A DNA stretch of 45,943 nt from a virus. Within the stretch, counting starts at the first letter, position 1. Each line of letters begins with the position of its first letter. The translations under genes were made by a program, and so were the position numbers. The stretch covers positions 1 through 45,943 of the IMG/VR virus record IMGVR_UViG_3300028883_000070. One strand, 5' to 3'. Shown piece by piece: positions 22,912 to 28,859 of the stretch. The notes beneath the pieces are model-generated. The model made no database searches. It saw nothing but the letters and a program-made list of their open reading frames with translations, and was not told where the DNA came from.

Positions 22912-23670
22912 ATGAAAGTTATCAGTTTAGGATGGGGGGTACAGTCTTTCACACTGGCGGCGATGGTTGCGTTAGGAGAGCTAGAGCCGGTTGATTATGC
23001 GATACACGCAGACACAACGCATGAGAGTGTCTTAACCTATGCGTTTGCAGAGAAGTGGACGCCGTGGATGGAAGAGCGGGGGGTGAAGGTTGTAACGGTG
23101 CGAGTTGAAAGCGCAGATTTTCACAAGCAAGAAAAGTTAAAAGGATTGGGAACGCCGCCTTTGTTTACTAAAACTGACGATGAAAACGGGATGCTGAATA
23201 GATCATGCACACAACGGTGGAAAATTGCCCCAATGCGCAAGTGGTTGCAATCTAATAGGGGTGGTGAACAAGTAGAGCAGTGGATGGGTATTAGTTTGGA
23301 TGAGTTTCAGCGAATGAAACCATCCAACGTCAAATACATCAAGCACCGTTGGCCGCTGATTGAAAAGCGCATGAGCCGCCACGATTGCAAGGTATGGCTG
23401 GATAAACACAATATCGAGATCCCGCCGCGATCATCGTGTGTGTTTTGTCCGTTCCACAGCCGCAAGGAATGGCGCAACGTCAAGCAAATACCGCAGGATT
23501 GGAAGAAAGCGGTAGAGGTTGACGAGCAGATCAGGAAAGCGCGGCCGCCTTATGACTTGTATGTGTGCAATCAGCGTAAGCCGTTGCCAGAGTGCGACTT
23601 TGACAGCCCGCAGGATAAGGGGCAGCTTGAATTGTGGAACGAGGAATGTTCAGGGTATTGTGGGTTATAG
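22912..23670 (+). CDS. PAPS-reductase / DndC-like N-type ATP pyrophosphatase family protein
   Basis: 252 residues. The opening VISLGWGVQSF is a variant of the SGGKDS-type pyrophosphatase loop; HADTTHES, then CTQRWKIAPM and WMGISLDEFQR follow in the family order. C99, C159, C176 and C179 (the last two in CVFCPF) could bind an iron-sulfur cluster as in DndC-type enzymes. Phage relatives are called PAPS sulfotransferase or reductase. Sulfur or other modification of nucleic acids is possible. No other dnd genes are visible, so it does not form a complete phosphorothioation system. Confidence 0.75.
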   Translation: MKVISLGWGVQSFTLAAMVALGELEPVDYAIHADTTHESVLTYAFAEKWTPWMEERGVKVVTVRVESADFHKQEKLKGLGTPPLFTKTDDENGMLNRSCTQRWKIAPMRKWLQSNRGGEQVEQWMGISLDEFQRMKPSNVKYIKHRWPLIEKRMSRHDCKVWLDKHNIEIPPRSSCVFCPFHSRKEWRNVKQIPQDWKKAVEVDEQIRKARPPYDLYVCNQRKPLPECDFDSPQDKGQLELWNEECSGYCGL

Positions 23671-23686
23671 AAAGGAAAGGTGAGCG

Positions 23687-23800
23687 ATGAAGTGGTGGCA
23701 GGTGCAGCATAGAACGGGTGTGCCGGTGTGGATCCCGGTGGGGAAGCGTGATGGTTGTTTTGTACGGGTGCTGAAGTGGCTGCTCCCGTGGCTGAGGTGA
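23687..23800 (+). CDS. Small hypothetical peptide
   Basis: 37 residues, Trp-rich and basic (MKWWQVQ at the start, LKWLLPWLR at the end), with GGAAAGGTG upstream. It fits between two genes without large overlap. It could be an amphipathic membrane-active peptide; function unknown. Confidence 0.45.
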   Translation: MKWWQVQHRTGVPVWIPVGKRDGCFVRVLKWLLPWLR

Positions 23801-23812
23801 AGGGAGTTTGGA

Positions 23813-24241
23813 ATGAGTGAAGAATTGAAAGCGTGTCCGTTTTGTGGAAAGCAACCAGACATTTTTGTTATTGAGGAAGTTGAGTTTCATACGCGGTGGG
23901 GTGTTGAATGTCAAAACTGCGGCGCGACAATTCAAGATGATTTTGATGAGTCCGACCTTGAAAAAGCCTGGAACACCCGCCCGATTGAGGATGCCCTCCG
24001 CGCCCGCATCGCAGAGCTGGAGGCGGCTCAGGAGTGGGTGAGTAGAGAAGGCGTCTTTCTCGATGAAAATTTGATGATCGACTACGCCACACTTCAAAGC
24101 TCAGTGTCGCTGGCAATTGACATTTACGAAAACCATAAAAAACACTTCAATGGCAGGGAGAAAGTAAATAACGCGGAAATTTTGAATAAGATGCTGAAAG
24201 TGTTGCGAAGTGCGCGCTTGAAATCACAGGAGCTTCAATGA
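23813..24241 (+). CDS. Lar-like restriction alleviation zinc-ribbon protein
   Basis: 142 residues. The first 60 residues match Lar-type zinc ribbons: LKACPFCGKQPD, then ECQNCGATIQD, and EKAWNTRP. Four cysteines in two CxxC pairs bind zinc. The C-terminal two thirds are helical, with a coiled-coil-like start. Lar of prophage Rac modulates type I restriction; phage relatives are often named so by homology only. It overlaps the next gene by ATGA. Confidence 0.7.
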   Translation: MSEELKACPFCGKQPDIFVIEEVEFHTRWGVECQNCGATIQDDFDESDLEKAWNTRPIEDALRARIAELEAAQEWVSREGVFLDENLMIDYATLQSSVSLAIDIYENHKKHFNGREKVNNAEILNKMLKVLRSARLKSQELQ

Positions 24242-24573
24242 ACATAATAAACGGCGGAAACGCAGAATATCACGGCCCGTTCAGCGGGGAATATTATGTT
24301 GCAACAGTCGATGGATATAAAGTTCCATTTGTGGAGCTTAGAAAAGTTGACGAGAACAACTGGGACTTATTGCTTGATGGCCGATTCTCGGTTCAAGCAA
24401 GCGGAGACGAAATTCAGAGGTGGTTATGGATTGTTGCCAACGCTATGGCGATTAGCGCGGGTTACTCTTGTTTTGGTGAAAACTCTAAAAAATTAAACCC
24501 ATACAAACGCAAGATTATCAGTTTGTCGCAAGATGACTTTGAGTGGGCGCAGACACACGAGGCCACCGAATGA
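24238..24573 (+). CDS. Hypothetical protein
   Basis: 111 residues, mixed alpha/beta (FSGEYYVATVDGYKVPFVEL, then WLWIVANAMAISAGYSCFG). The central helix is hydrophobic but not clearly membrane-spanning. No family recognised. ATGA overlaps at both ends. Confidence 0.6.
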   Translation: MNIINGGNAEYHGPFSGEYYVATVDGYKVPFVELRKVDENNWDLLLDGRFSVQASGDEIQRWLWIVANAMAISAGYSCFGENSKKLNPYKRKIISLSQDDFEWAQTHEATE

Positions 24574-24674
24574 CCCCCCGCACCCTATCCCCCAAAGCCG
24601 CCAAAGCGTGGGGCGTTCTGTACCGCTCAGGCAACCCATCCCGCCAGCACCGGAGGCCGCATGAACTGGGCTGA
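24570..24674 (+). CDS. Very small basic peptide
   Basis: 34 residues, Pro/Arg-rich, starting within the ATGA overlap of the preceding stop and ending inside the next small gene. No ribosome binding site of its own; translation would depend on coupling. It may not be expressed as a product. Confidence 0.3.
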   Translation: MTPRTLSPKAAKAWGVLYRSGNPSRQHRRPHELG

Positions 24675-24747
24675 ATTGGTATGGATGCTGGTGGGATTGG
24701 TGGTGGGGGCGTTGATCGGGTGCTGGTGGTGCAGGGACGTGGAGTGA
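24661..24747 (+). CDS. Small single-pass membrane peptide
   Basis: 28 residues with one hydrophobic span (VWMLVGLVVGALIGCWW) and a charged end (CRDVE). A GGAGG site lies seven bases upstream of the ATG. Function unknown. Confidence 0.5.
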   Translation: MNWAELVWMLVGLVVGALIGCWWCRDVE

Positions 24748-24780
24748 ATACTATACGCATAGGCGGAAAGGACAAGAATA

Positions 24781-24984
24781 ATGCCTACTGAAAGTGAACG
24801 AATAGCGGAGTTGAGGGAGTTGGAAGAAGCTCAGGCAGAGAACGCCAGACTGCGGGATGAGCTAAAGAAAGCTAATGTCGTGTTGGAAATGGCAAAGGCT
24901 GTTTTTATTGGCATGACGCACACGCATGAAGAGATTGACGAATGTTATCGCGACCTAGCAGGGGAGGAAGGAGGAAAAGAATAA
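24781..24984 (+). CDS. Small coiled-coil protein
   Basis: 67 residues; residues 1-42 are a charged heptad-like helix (ELEEAQAENARLRDELKKAN), followed by FIGMTHTHEEIDECY. GGAAAGG upstream. Its stop overlaps the ATG of the next gene (TAATG). Function unknown. Confidence 0.55.
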   Translation: MPTESERIAELRELEEAQAENARLRDELKKANVVLEMAKAVFIGMTHTHEEIDECYRDLAGEEGGKE

Positions 24985-25181
24985 TGCCTACGAGAGTAAC
25001 GATATTACATGAGTATGATCAAGCGGCCAGGGAAGCCGGCAGGACTGAACACACCACAGAAAGGATCGTGCCCGGCGATCGGAACACGGCTGGCGATCAA
25101 GTCAGCGCAAGTTTGCGTATTCAAAATCAATCGAACCAACATCATACCCAAACCGTGATCAAAACAGAAGAAATAAAATAG
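24984..25181 (+). CDS. Small hydrophilic hypothetical protein
   Basis: 65 residues from ATG 24984 with GGAGGAAAAG upstream. Rich in Gln, Thr, Arg and His, with no hydrophobic core in its second half, so it may be partly disordered. No family recognised. Confidence 0.5.
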   Translation: MPTRVTILHEYDQAAREAGRTEHTTERIVPGDRNTAGDQVSASLRIQNQSNQHHTQTVIKTEEIK

Positions 25182-25191
25182 CTTATTTGTT

Positions 25192-25197
25192 ATAATC
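25192..25197 (+). promoter_or_regulatory. Possible -10 element
   Basis: TTGTTATAAT contains a perfect TATAAT, but no good -35 lies 16-18 bases upstream. It is 43 bases before the gene at 25235 and could be a weak or activator-dependent promoter. Confidence 0.35.
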
Positions 25198-25234
25198 TAA
25201 GCAGTGATATTCTTTTAGTTAAAGGAGTTTTGAT

Positions 25235-25495
25235 ATGGCAGCAATAGGACATATAACCGTGGCGAGTGCCGGTACGCCGGTGCAGGGACCAGACGTTTCA
25301 AACGAAGATGGTTTTTTGTTACGCATGTACACCACAGGAGAAACAGGCTGGTTCTTCCCCTGGGGCGAAACTGCTGCAGATGATGGCGCGATAGTAGATA
25401 CGGCCGGTTGGTCATATACCGCAATAACCAACCTTGCCGATCTCGGCTTTGATGCAGAAACCAACGGTGACGAAATCGCTTATGTAAAGGCGTAG
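25235..25495 (+). CDS. Small beta-rich protein
   Basis: 86 residues after AAAGGAG. Beta-rich with small residues (HITVASAGTPVQGPD, then TTGETGWFFPWGET). It resembles decoration or minor virion proteins in composition, but the context is accessory and no family was recognised. Confidence 0.55.
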   Translation: MAAIGHITVASAGTPVQGPDVSNEDGFLLRMYTTGETGWFFPWGETAADDGAIVDTAGWSYTAITNLADLGFDAETNGDEIAYVKA

Positions 25496-25516
25496 CGATG
25501 AGCTGAAAGAGGCCGA

Positions 25517-25669
25517 ATGAACCGCGCTCCTGGCATGGATATGCTCGGCCTGATGACGGCGGGGGATCTTGTCGAGAAAGCGCCGAATTACGCTGTGCAG
25601 ATCGGGGCTGATGGCGCGGAGTATATCGCGGTGATCGCGTGGGTTAGATGGGGCGATGTGATGAGGTGA
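25517..25669 (+). CDS. Small hypothetical protein
   Basis: 50 residues from ATG 25517 with AAAGAGG upstream. Helical start (MDMLGLMTAGDLVEK), then a short hydrophobic stretch (EYIAVIAWVRWG). It ends four bases before the carbohydrate-binding-like gene. Function unknown. Confidence 0.45.
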   Translation: MNRAPGMDMLGLMTAGDLVEKAPNYAVQIGADGAEYIAVIAWVRWGDVMR

Positions 25670-25673
25670 GGGA

Positions 25674-26189
25674 ATGAAATTAGCTATAAAGCAGATGTTG
25701 ATGGGGGTCGGGCTGCATTTCGGAGATGAAATTATCGAGAATGGAGGCTTTGAAACCGCTGGCGCTGGAGGGGCTGATGCATTCGCCAATTGGGTCGAGT
25801 TTCTTGGAGATGGAGCGATTGCTAGAACCACGACTGCTGGCGAGTTTTACGCTGGCGTGGCTGCTGCAAAACTAACGGCGGGAGCAACAGCGAATACCCA
25901 GTTGTATGAAAGCAGAACAGTCGTTCCTGGACAGAAATATCGGTACGCATTTTATACGCGAGGTGATGGGACTTACGCTGGAAGGTACGCTATCTACGAT
26001 AACACAAACAGCGCGTATGTCATAAACATTACCGCAACAGGAATTATTGGAACATCGTATCAAAGGAAATTCGTTGACTTCACAGCACCGGCGGGATGCA
26101 TTGCTGTTTTGTGTTCTGTGCGCCCACCCGCAACCAATACCGGAATTGCTTACTTTGACAATGTGTCATTGAGGGCAGTAAACCCTTAG
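25674..26189 (+). CDS. Carbohydrate-binding-module-like protein
   Basis: 171 residues. From residue 20, IIENGGFETAG...FANWVEF is the typical opening of CBM4/9-type galactose-binding-like jelly rolls; AKLTAGATANTQLYESRTVV and a closing YFDNVSLRA fit the same fold. There is no signal peptide. It may be a virion decoration or host-glycan-binding protein encoded away from the main tail cluster. Ligand unknown. Confidence 0.65.
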   Translation: MKLAIKQMLMGVGLHFGDEIIENGGFETAGAGGADAFANWVEFLGDGAIARTTTAGEFYAGVAAAKLTAGATANTQLYESRTVVPGQKYRYAFYTRGDGTYAGRYAIYDNTNSAYVINITATGIIGTSYQRKFVDFTAPAGCIAVLCSVRPPATNTGIAYFDNVSLRAVNP

Positions 26190-26277
26190 GCGCTGGCGGA
26201 GCTTACGTCTCATCATATCAAGAAAGCTACTAAATGACGTTGGATAAATTTTCGCAGTAAGAAAGGAAAAGGTAAAA

Positions 26278-26817
26278 ATGAAAAGGTACGTTGTTTCTGT
26301 TTGTCTGTTGGTTGCTGCGCTTGTATGCGTGGTGGCGTTGGCGTTGGTCCCGGATCAGGCTCCTGTCCATGCCGCGCCTATTGTGGAACCTGCCCCTCCG
26401 AAGGAACCAGGTTTCAAAGGATTCACAACCCATGTGCAATACCCTGCAAGCCTGGATGAGTTGTACGCTTTGGTGGAAGATAAAGCGCACGGGTGGACAT
26501 TCACTGACCGCGGATCCGTGCCGGTGCCCTTCTTCGGCTGGCAGCAAGTCAAGTTGATCCAGCGGTTATCCATTGACGACCAGAACACCAGCCAATTGAT
26601 CATCGCCGCCGAAGATCTTTCCAGTGTTGTCTCCGTGGGTGGGATCGACTTCCCTTCTTCCGGTACGCTGCAGATGGGTGAAGATGAATTGTTCGCATTG
26701 GTTTTCCGTCACGGTCTTTCGGGAAATATCCTGGTTTGCGGGATCAATGGCTATCCCGTATTGTATGGCGATGGGGTACAAGAATTGTTCAACGAGATCG
26801 CAACTTTCGTAAAATAA
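26278..26817 (+). CDS. Secreted or membrane-anchored protein
   Basis: 179 residues. The first 32 residues form a signal peptide or anchor: basic MKRY, a long hydrophobic stretch ending ALVPDQAPVHA. A proline-rich linker follows, then a soluble alpha/beta domain (LDELYALVEDKAHGWTF, MGEDELFALVFRHG). No Cys lipobox. It may sit on the outside of the host membrane, where superinfection-exclusion or lysis functions act. No family recognised. Confidence 0.6.
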   Translation: MKRYVVSVCLLVAALVCVVALALVPDQAPVHAAPIVEPAPPKEPGFKGFTTHVQYPASLDELYALVEDKAHGWTFTDRGSVPVPFFGWQQVKLIQRLSIDDQNTSQLIIAAEDLSSVVSVGGIDFPSSGTLQMGEDELFALVFRHGLSGNILVCGINGYPVLYGDGVQELFNEIATFVK

Positions 26818-26827
26818 AAATTGCCTC

Positions 26828-26856
26828 TTGACTTTTCTTTGTAAAGTCTGTAATAT
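26828..26856 (+). promoter_or_regulatory. Strong sigma70-type promoter
   Basis: TTGACT, 17 bases, TAATAT. Start expected near 26863. It opens a 396-base stretch without recognised genes (26818-27213) that holds one plain hairpin and two pseudoknots before the peptide gene at 27214. Confidence 0.75.
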
Positions 26857-26885
26857 GTAATTACTCTTTTCTCCTCCATGAGAAA

Positions 26886-26915
26886 GCCGGGCGCGTTGTA
26901 GAGAGCGTGCCCGGC
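26886..26915 (+). ncRNA. Leader hairpin
   Basis: GCCGGGCGCG pairs with CGTGCCCGGC (ten pairs, one G-U) around a ten-base loop, about 25 bases after the predicted start of transcription. No T-run follows. It is the first structural element of the leader RNA. Confidence 0.65.
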
Positions 26916-26966
26916 GAGGAGAAGAAACAGGAAAAGGACCAGTATTGAAAATTCGGATCATTTTAT

Positions 26967-27087
26967 GCACCCGCCGGCCGGGTGGTTTACCCGTAGGGTG
27001 CGAACCATAGAAAGGAAAACCCTTCTGTCAGAAATTGGAAATGCAAATTCTAAAGATAAAGGGAAATCCGTGTTTCCACCCGGCCGG
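26967..27087 (+). ncRNA. Pseudoknot RNA element, unit 1
   Basis: GCACCC (26967-26972) pairs with GGGTGC (26996-27001). Between them, after a single G, CCGGCCGGGTGG (26974-26985) pairs perfectly with CCACCCGGCCGG (27076-27087), giving the order A-P-A'-P' of an H-type pseudoknot. Part of P can instead form a local hairpin CGGGT/ACCCG (26979-26993), so the two states compete. A side arm at 27020-27063 (CCCTT/AAGGG, with AGAAATTG/CAAATTCT inside) fills the long loop. Shared with unit 2: TTACCCG followed by a pyrimidine and A. Confidence 0.75.
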
Positions 27088-27095
27088 TTTAGTTG

Positions 27096-27191
27096 AGTGA
27101 CCGCCAGCCGCGGGGCTTACCCGCAAGGTCACTTAGGAGGTATACCCTCTTTGATAATCTTTTGGTGATTATAGATACTCCCCGCGGCTGG
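27096..27191 (+). ncRNA. Pseudoknot RNA element, unit 2
   Basis: AGTGACC (27096-27102) pairs with GGTCACT (27127-27133); after a single G, CCAGCCGCGGGG (27104-27115) pairs perfectly with CCCCGCGGCTGG (27180-27191). The alternative local hairpin GCGGG/CCCGC (27110-27124) is also conserved. The long loop holds an ATAATC/GATTAT hairpin. All stems differ in sequence from unit 1 but keep length, order and the one-base G spacer, which is covariation within one molecule. It ends 22 bases before the peptide start codon. Confidence 0.78.
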
Positions 27192-27213
27192 TTATAGAAA
27201 AGGAGAAAAGGAA

Positions 27214-27309
27214 ATGATATTAGCAAAAGTAGCATTGTATTTGATCGGCGCGGCGATCCTGTTGGCCGCCGGCGGATTCTTTTTTGTATCTGCGATGATG
27301 GAGAAGTAA
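27214..27309 (+). CDS. 31-residue hydrophobic membrane peptide
   Basis: Starts at ATG 27214 after AAAAGGAGAAAAGG. A single hydrophobic span rich in Ala, Leu, Ile and Phe (VALYLIGAAILLAAGGFFF) ends with MMEK. Size, hydrophobicity and the long structured leader recall type I toxins such as TisB, or small phage membrane effectors. No antisense RNA was found, so this is inference. It is followed by a GC-rich hairpin, making a self-contained transcription unit. Confidence 0.65.
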   Translation: MILAKVALYLIGAAILLAAGGFFFVSAMMEK

Positions 27310-27326
27310 CGGTCTTGCAGCATCAA

Positions 27327-27348
27327 GGGCGGGGGTAATGCCCCGCCC
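27327..27348 (+). terminator. GC-rich terminator-like hairpin
   Basis: GGGCGGGG and CCCCGCCC pair around GTAATG, 17 bases after the peptide stop codon. Only a poor T-run (TGTGGTATTG) follows, so termination may be partial. Confidence 0.6.
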
Positions 27349-27377
27349 GCTGTGGTATTGTTAAGAAAAGAGGCGAG

Positions 27378-27575
27378 ATGAGTAAAAAGAATTACCGCTG
27401 TACGTTGTGCAATGGGTTGATGGAGCCAGCTTATTGGCACGGGCACAACCATTACTACTGCAGTTATAGGCGTTGCCCGATGTATAAGGTCAGTATCCCG
27501 GAGCGTGCAGCGAAAGCGATCACTGAGAAGAACGCGGCCGACAATAGGTATTACGGAAGGAACGGGAAAGAATGA
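27378..27575 (+). CDS. Small zinc-finger protein
   Basis: 65 residues. YRCTLCNGLM and HNHYYCSYRRC give two Cys pairs with nearby His, a likely zinc site. The rest is basic and helical. It overlaps the nuclease gene by ATGA. It could bind nucleic acid; function unknown. Confidence 0.6.
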   Translation: MSKKNYRCTLCNGLMEPAYWHGHNHYYCSYRRCPMYKVSIPERAAKAITEKNAADNRYYGRNGKE

Positions 27576-27958
27576 CGGTGTTTCTTGATGAGGATCCCAG
27601 GTTAGATGGTCTTACGCCTGAACAAATTGTGTTCCAGTATATGCAGGAACAGGGCTACCCCTTTGTTCAGCAATACCAGTTTCACGATGGATCTTATCAG
27701 CCAAAGAAACGACAATGGAAGTTTGACTTTGCCGCGCCTGAATGGAAACTAGCTATTGAGATCGAAGGCGCGATATGGGTAAAGGGCCGGCATACCCGCG
27801 GTTCAGGATTTATTCGGGACTGCGTGAAATACAATACAGCCGCATTGATGGGATGGTGCGTTATCCGCATACCAACGGATTGGGTGCGGGATGGAAGCTA
27901 CAAAGACCTGGTTGACCAGGCCGTAGCGGTATACAGGAAAGGAAAAGGTTATGTATAA
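27572..27958 (+). CDS. PD-(D/E)XK endonuclease (phage resolvase-like)
   Basis: 128 residues. The core is KFDFAAPEWKLAIEIEGAIW (D52, E63, E65), then GRHTRGSGFIRDCVKYN and GWCVIRIP. This matches a common phage nuclease family related to Vsr/DUF559 and often annotated as Holliday-junction resolvase or endonuclease. All expected acidic residues and the HTRG motif are present. Likely role: resolving branched DNA in replication, recombination or packaging. It overlaps both neighbours. Confidence 0.8.
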   Translation: MTVFLDEDPRLDGLTPEQIVFQYMQEQGYPFVQQYQFHDGSYQPKKRQWKFDFAAPEWKLAIEIEGAIWVKGRHTRGSGFIRDCVKYNTAALMGWCVIRIPTDWVRDGSYKDLVDQAVAVYRKGKGYV

Positions 27959-28466
27959 GAAACTGTTTCAACAAATTGTTTTAGTGCTGCTTGTACTGAG
28001 CATGAGCGCATGTGCTGCGCAAGATGTGGCGATCGTGATCGCAGACGGTTCGACCATCGGTGCGGGGCAGGTGGCTTATGGTTTGTACCAGGTTTACCAG
28101 GAGGCTTGCGGTACGGCTATTCTGCAAGATCCTTCCGGGACGACCTTCCTGCTGACGTGGGCGCAGGGAAGTGATTATTACTACGCGGTTTATTCGGCAA
28201 TCACTGGCAAGATCGCTGCGTTTTCTGCGTCACCTGAACAATTGAGCAATGTTTATAAAGGTTTCCTGAACGCGGGATATGCGCGGATATTGGCGAATGA
28301 TCCTGCTTTGCCGGCTGCGCTTACCACGCTATTATCGGCCTGGGGAACGGCGGCGAAAGAATTGATCGCTATTGGCATGAACATGCCTGTCAATACGATG
28401 ATCCTGGTCAGTCCGGCTATGCTGCAACCGCCGGCACCGCCTACCGCCGTTGTAATTGATACATGA
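27951..28466 (+). CDS. Putative lipoprotein
   Basis: 171 residues. The N-terminus (KKLFQQIVLVLLVLSMSACA) is a lipoprotein signal with a lipobox LSMSAC around Cys21. The mature part is Ala-rich, mostly helical, ending in a proline-rich tail. It overlaps the nuclease gene by eight bases. Surface lipoproteins in phages can block superinfection or act in lysis. No family recognised. Confidence 0.65.
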   Translation: MYKKLFQQIVLVLLVLSMSACAAQDVAIVIADGSTIGAGQVAYGLYQVYQEACGTAILQDPSGTTFLLTWAQGSDYYYAVYSAITGKIAAFSASPEQLSNVYKGFLNAGYARILANDPALPAALTTLLSAWGTAAKELIAIGMNMPVNTMILVSPAMLQPPAPPTAVVIDT

Positions 28467-28472
28467 GTTGAT

Positions 28473-28500
28473 TGTGATAACAGCCGTTACAGGATATAAT
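28473..28500 (+). promoter_or_regulatory. Promoter overlapping an inverted repeat
   Basis: TTGTGA, 16 bases, TATAAT. The left arm of a 12-bp inverted repeat (CAGCCGTTACAG, 28481-28492) lies in the spacer and the right arm (28514-28525) downstream of the start point, so a dimeric protein could control it. Confidence 0.6.
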
Positions 28501-28525
28501 AAAGTTACCTTTTCTGTAACGGCTG
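28481..28525. promoter_or_regulatory. 12-bp inverted repeat across promoter
   Basis: CAGCCGTTACAG and CTGTAACGGCTG are perfect arms separated by 21 bases that contain the TATAAT box. The right arm shares its last three bases with the following terminator stem, so folding of the two is mutually exclusive in a read-through RNA. Confidence 0.6.
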
Positions 28526-28559
28526 CAGATGTTTTGTTGAGAACACAAAACGTCTGCAG
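28523..28559 (+). terminator. Leader terminator / attenuator
   Basis: CTGCAGATGTTTTGT pairs with ACAAAACGTCTGCAG (15 pairs, one G-U) around TGAGAAC and is followed by TCCCATTTTTA. It lies between the promoter and the gene at 28587, so it should attenuate that gene or terminate transcripts from upstream. Confidence 0.7.
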
Positions 28560-28586
28560 TCCCATTTTTATACGAGGAGGTTTACC

Positions 28587-28814
28587 GTGGAAAGAAAATA
28601 TGTAAGTAATATAAGAGTGTTGTTTGTTCTGCTATTGGTCCTGCTGTGCGTGGCCAAAGCGCAACCGCTGCTTGATCAAGAAGTGGTGTCGGTTGATCCT
28701 ACGCCTGTTACAAGACAGACGATGAGAAGTGTACCCTTGTTCACCCAGGATCAATATGAGTTGTGTATTCGGGAAGGGATCTGCCCGTATGATGTACCGT
28801 TGAACGGAAAGTAA
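28587..28814 (+). CDS. Small exported or membrane-anchored protein
   Basis: 75 residues from GTG 28587, preceded by GAGGAGG. Residues 10-25 are a hydrophobic signal or anchor (VLFVLLLVLLCVAKA) with a possible cleavage after AKA. The mature part has two Cys (ELCIREGICPY) that could form a disulfide. Function unknown; its expression depends on the attenuator-like leader. Confidence 0.6.
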   Translation: MERKYVSNIRVLFVLLLVLLCVAKAQPLLDQEVVSVDPTPVTRQTMRSVPLFTQDQYELCIREGICPYDVPLNGK

Positions 28815-28859
28815 AACAGTGGCCTTTTTATTGTAGTTTCCAACAGAAAAGGGTGAGGC

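Noticed and set aside
22912-23670. Complete phosphorothioation (Dnd) system
   Set aside because: Only a DndC-like protein is present; no DndA, B, D or E partner is visible nearby.
26967-27191. HDV-like self-cleaving ribozymes
   Set aside because: Helix order fits, but P2 is far too long and the catalytic C with adjacent A residues before P2' is missing in both units.
26967-27309. Type III toxin-antitoxin locus (RNA pseudoknot repeats plus endoribonuclease)
   Set aside because: There are only two, non-identical units, and the downstream product is a 31-residue membrane peptide, not a ToxN-type nuclease.
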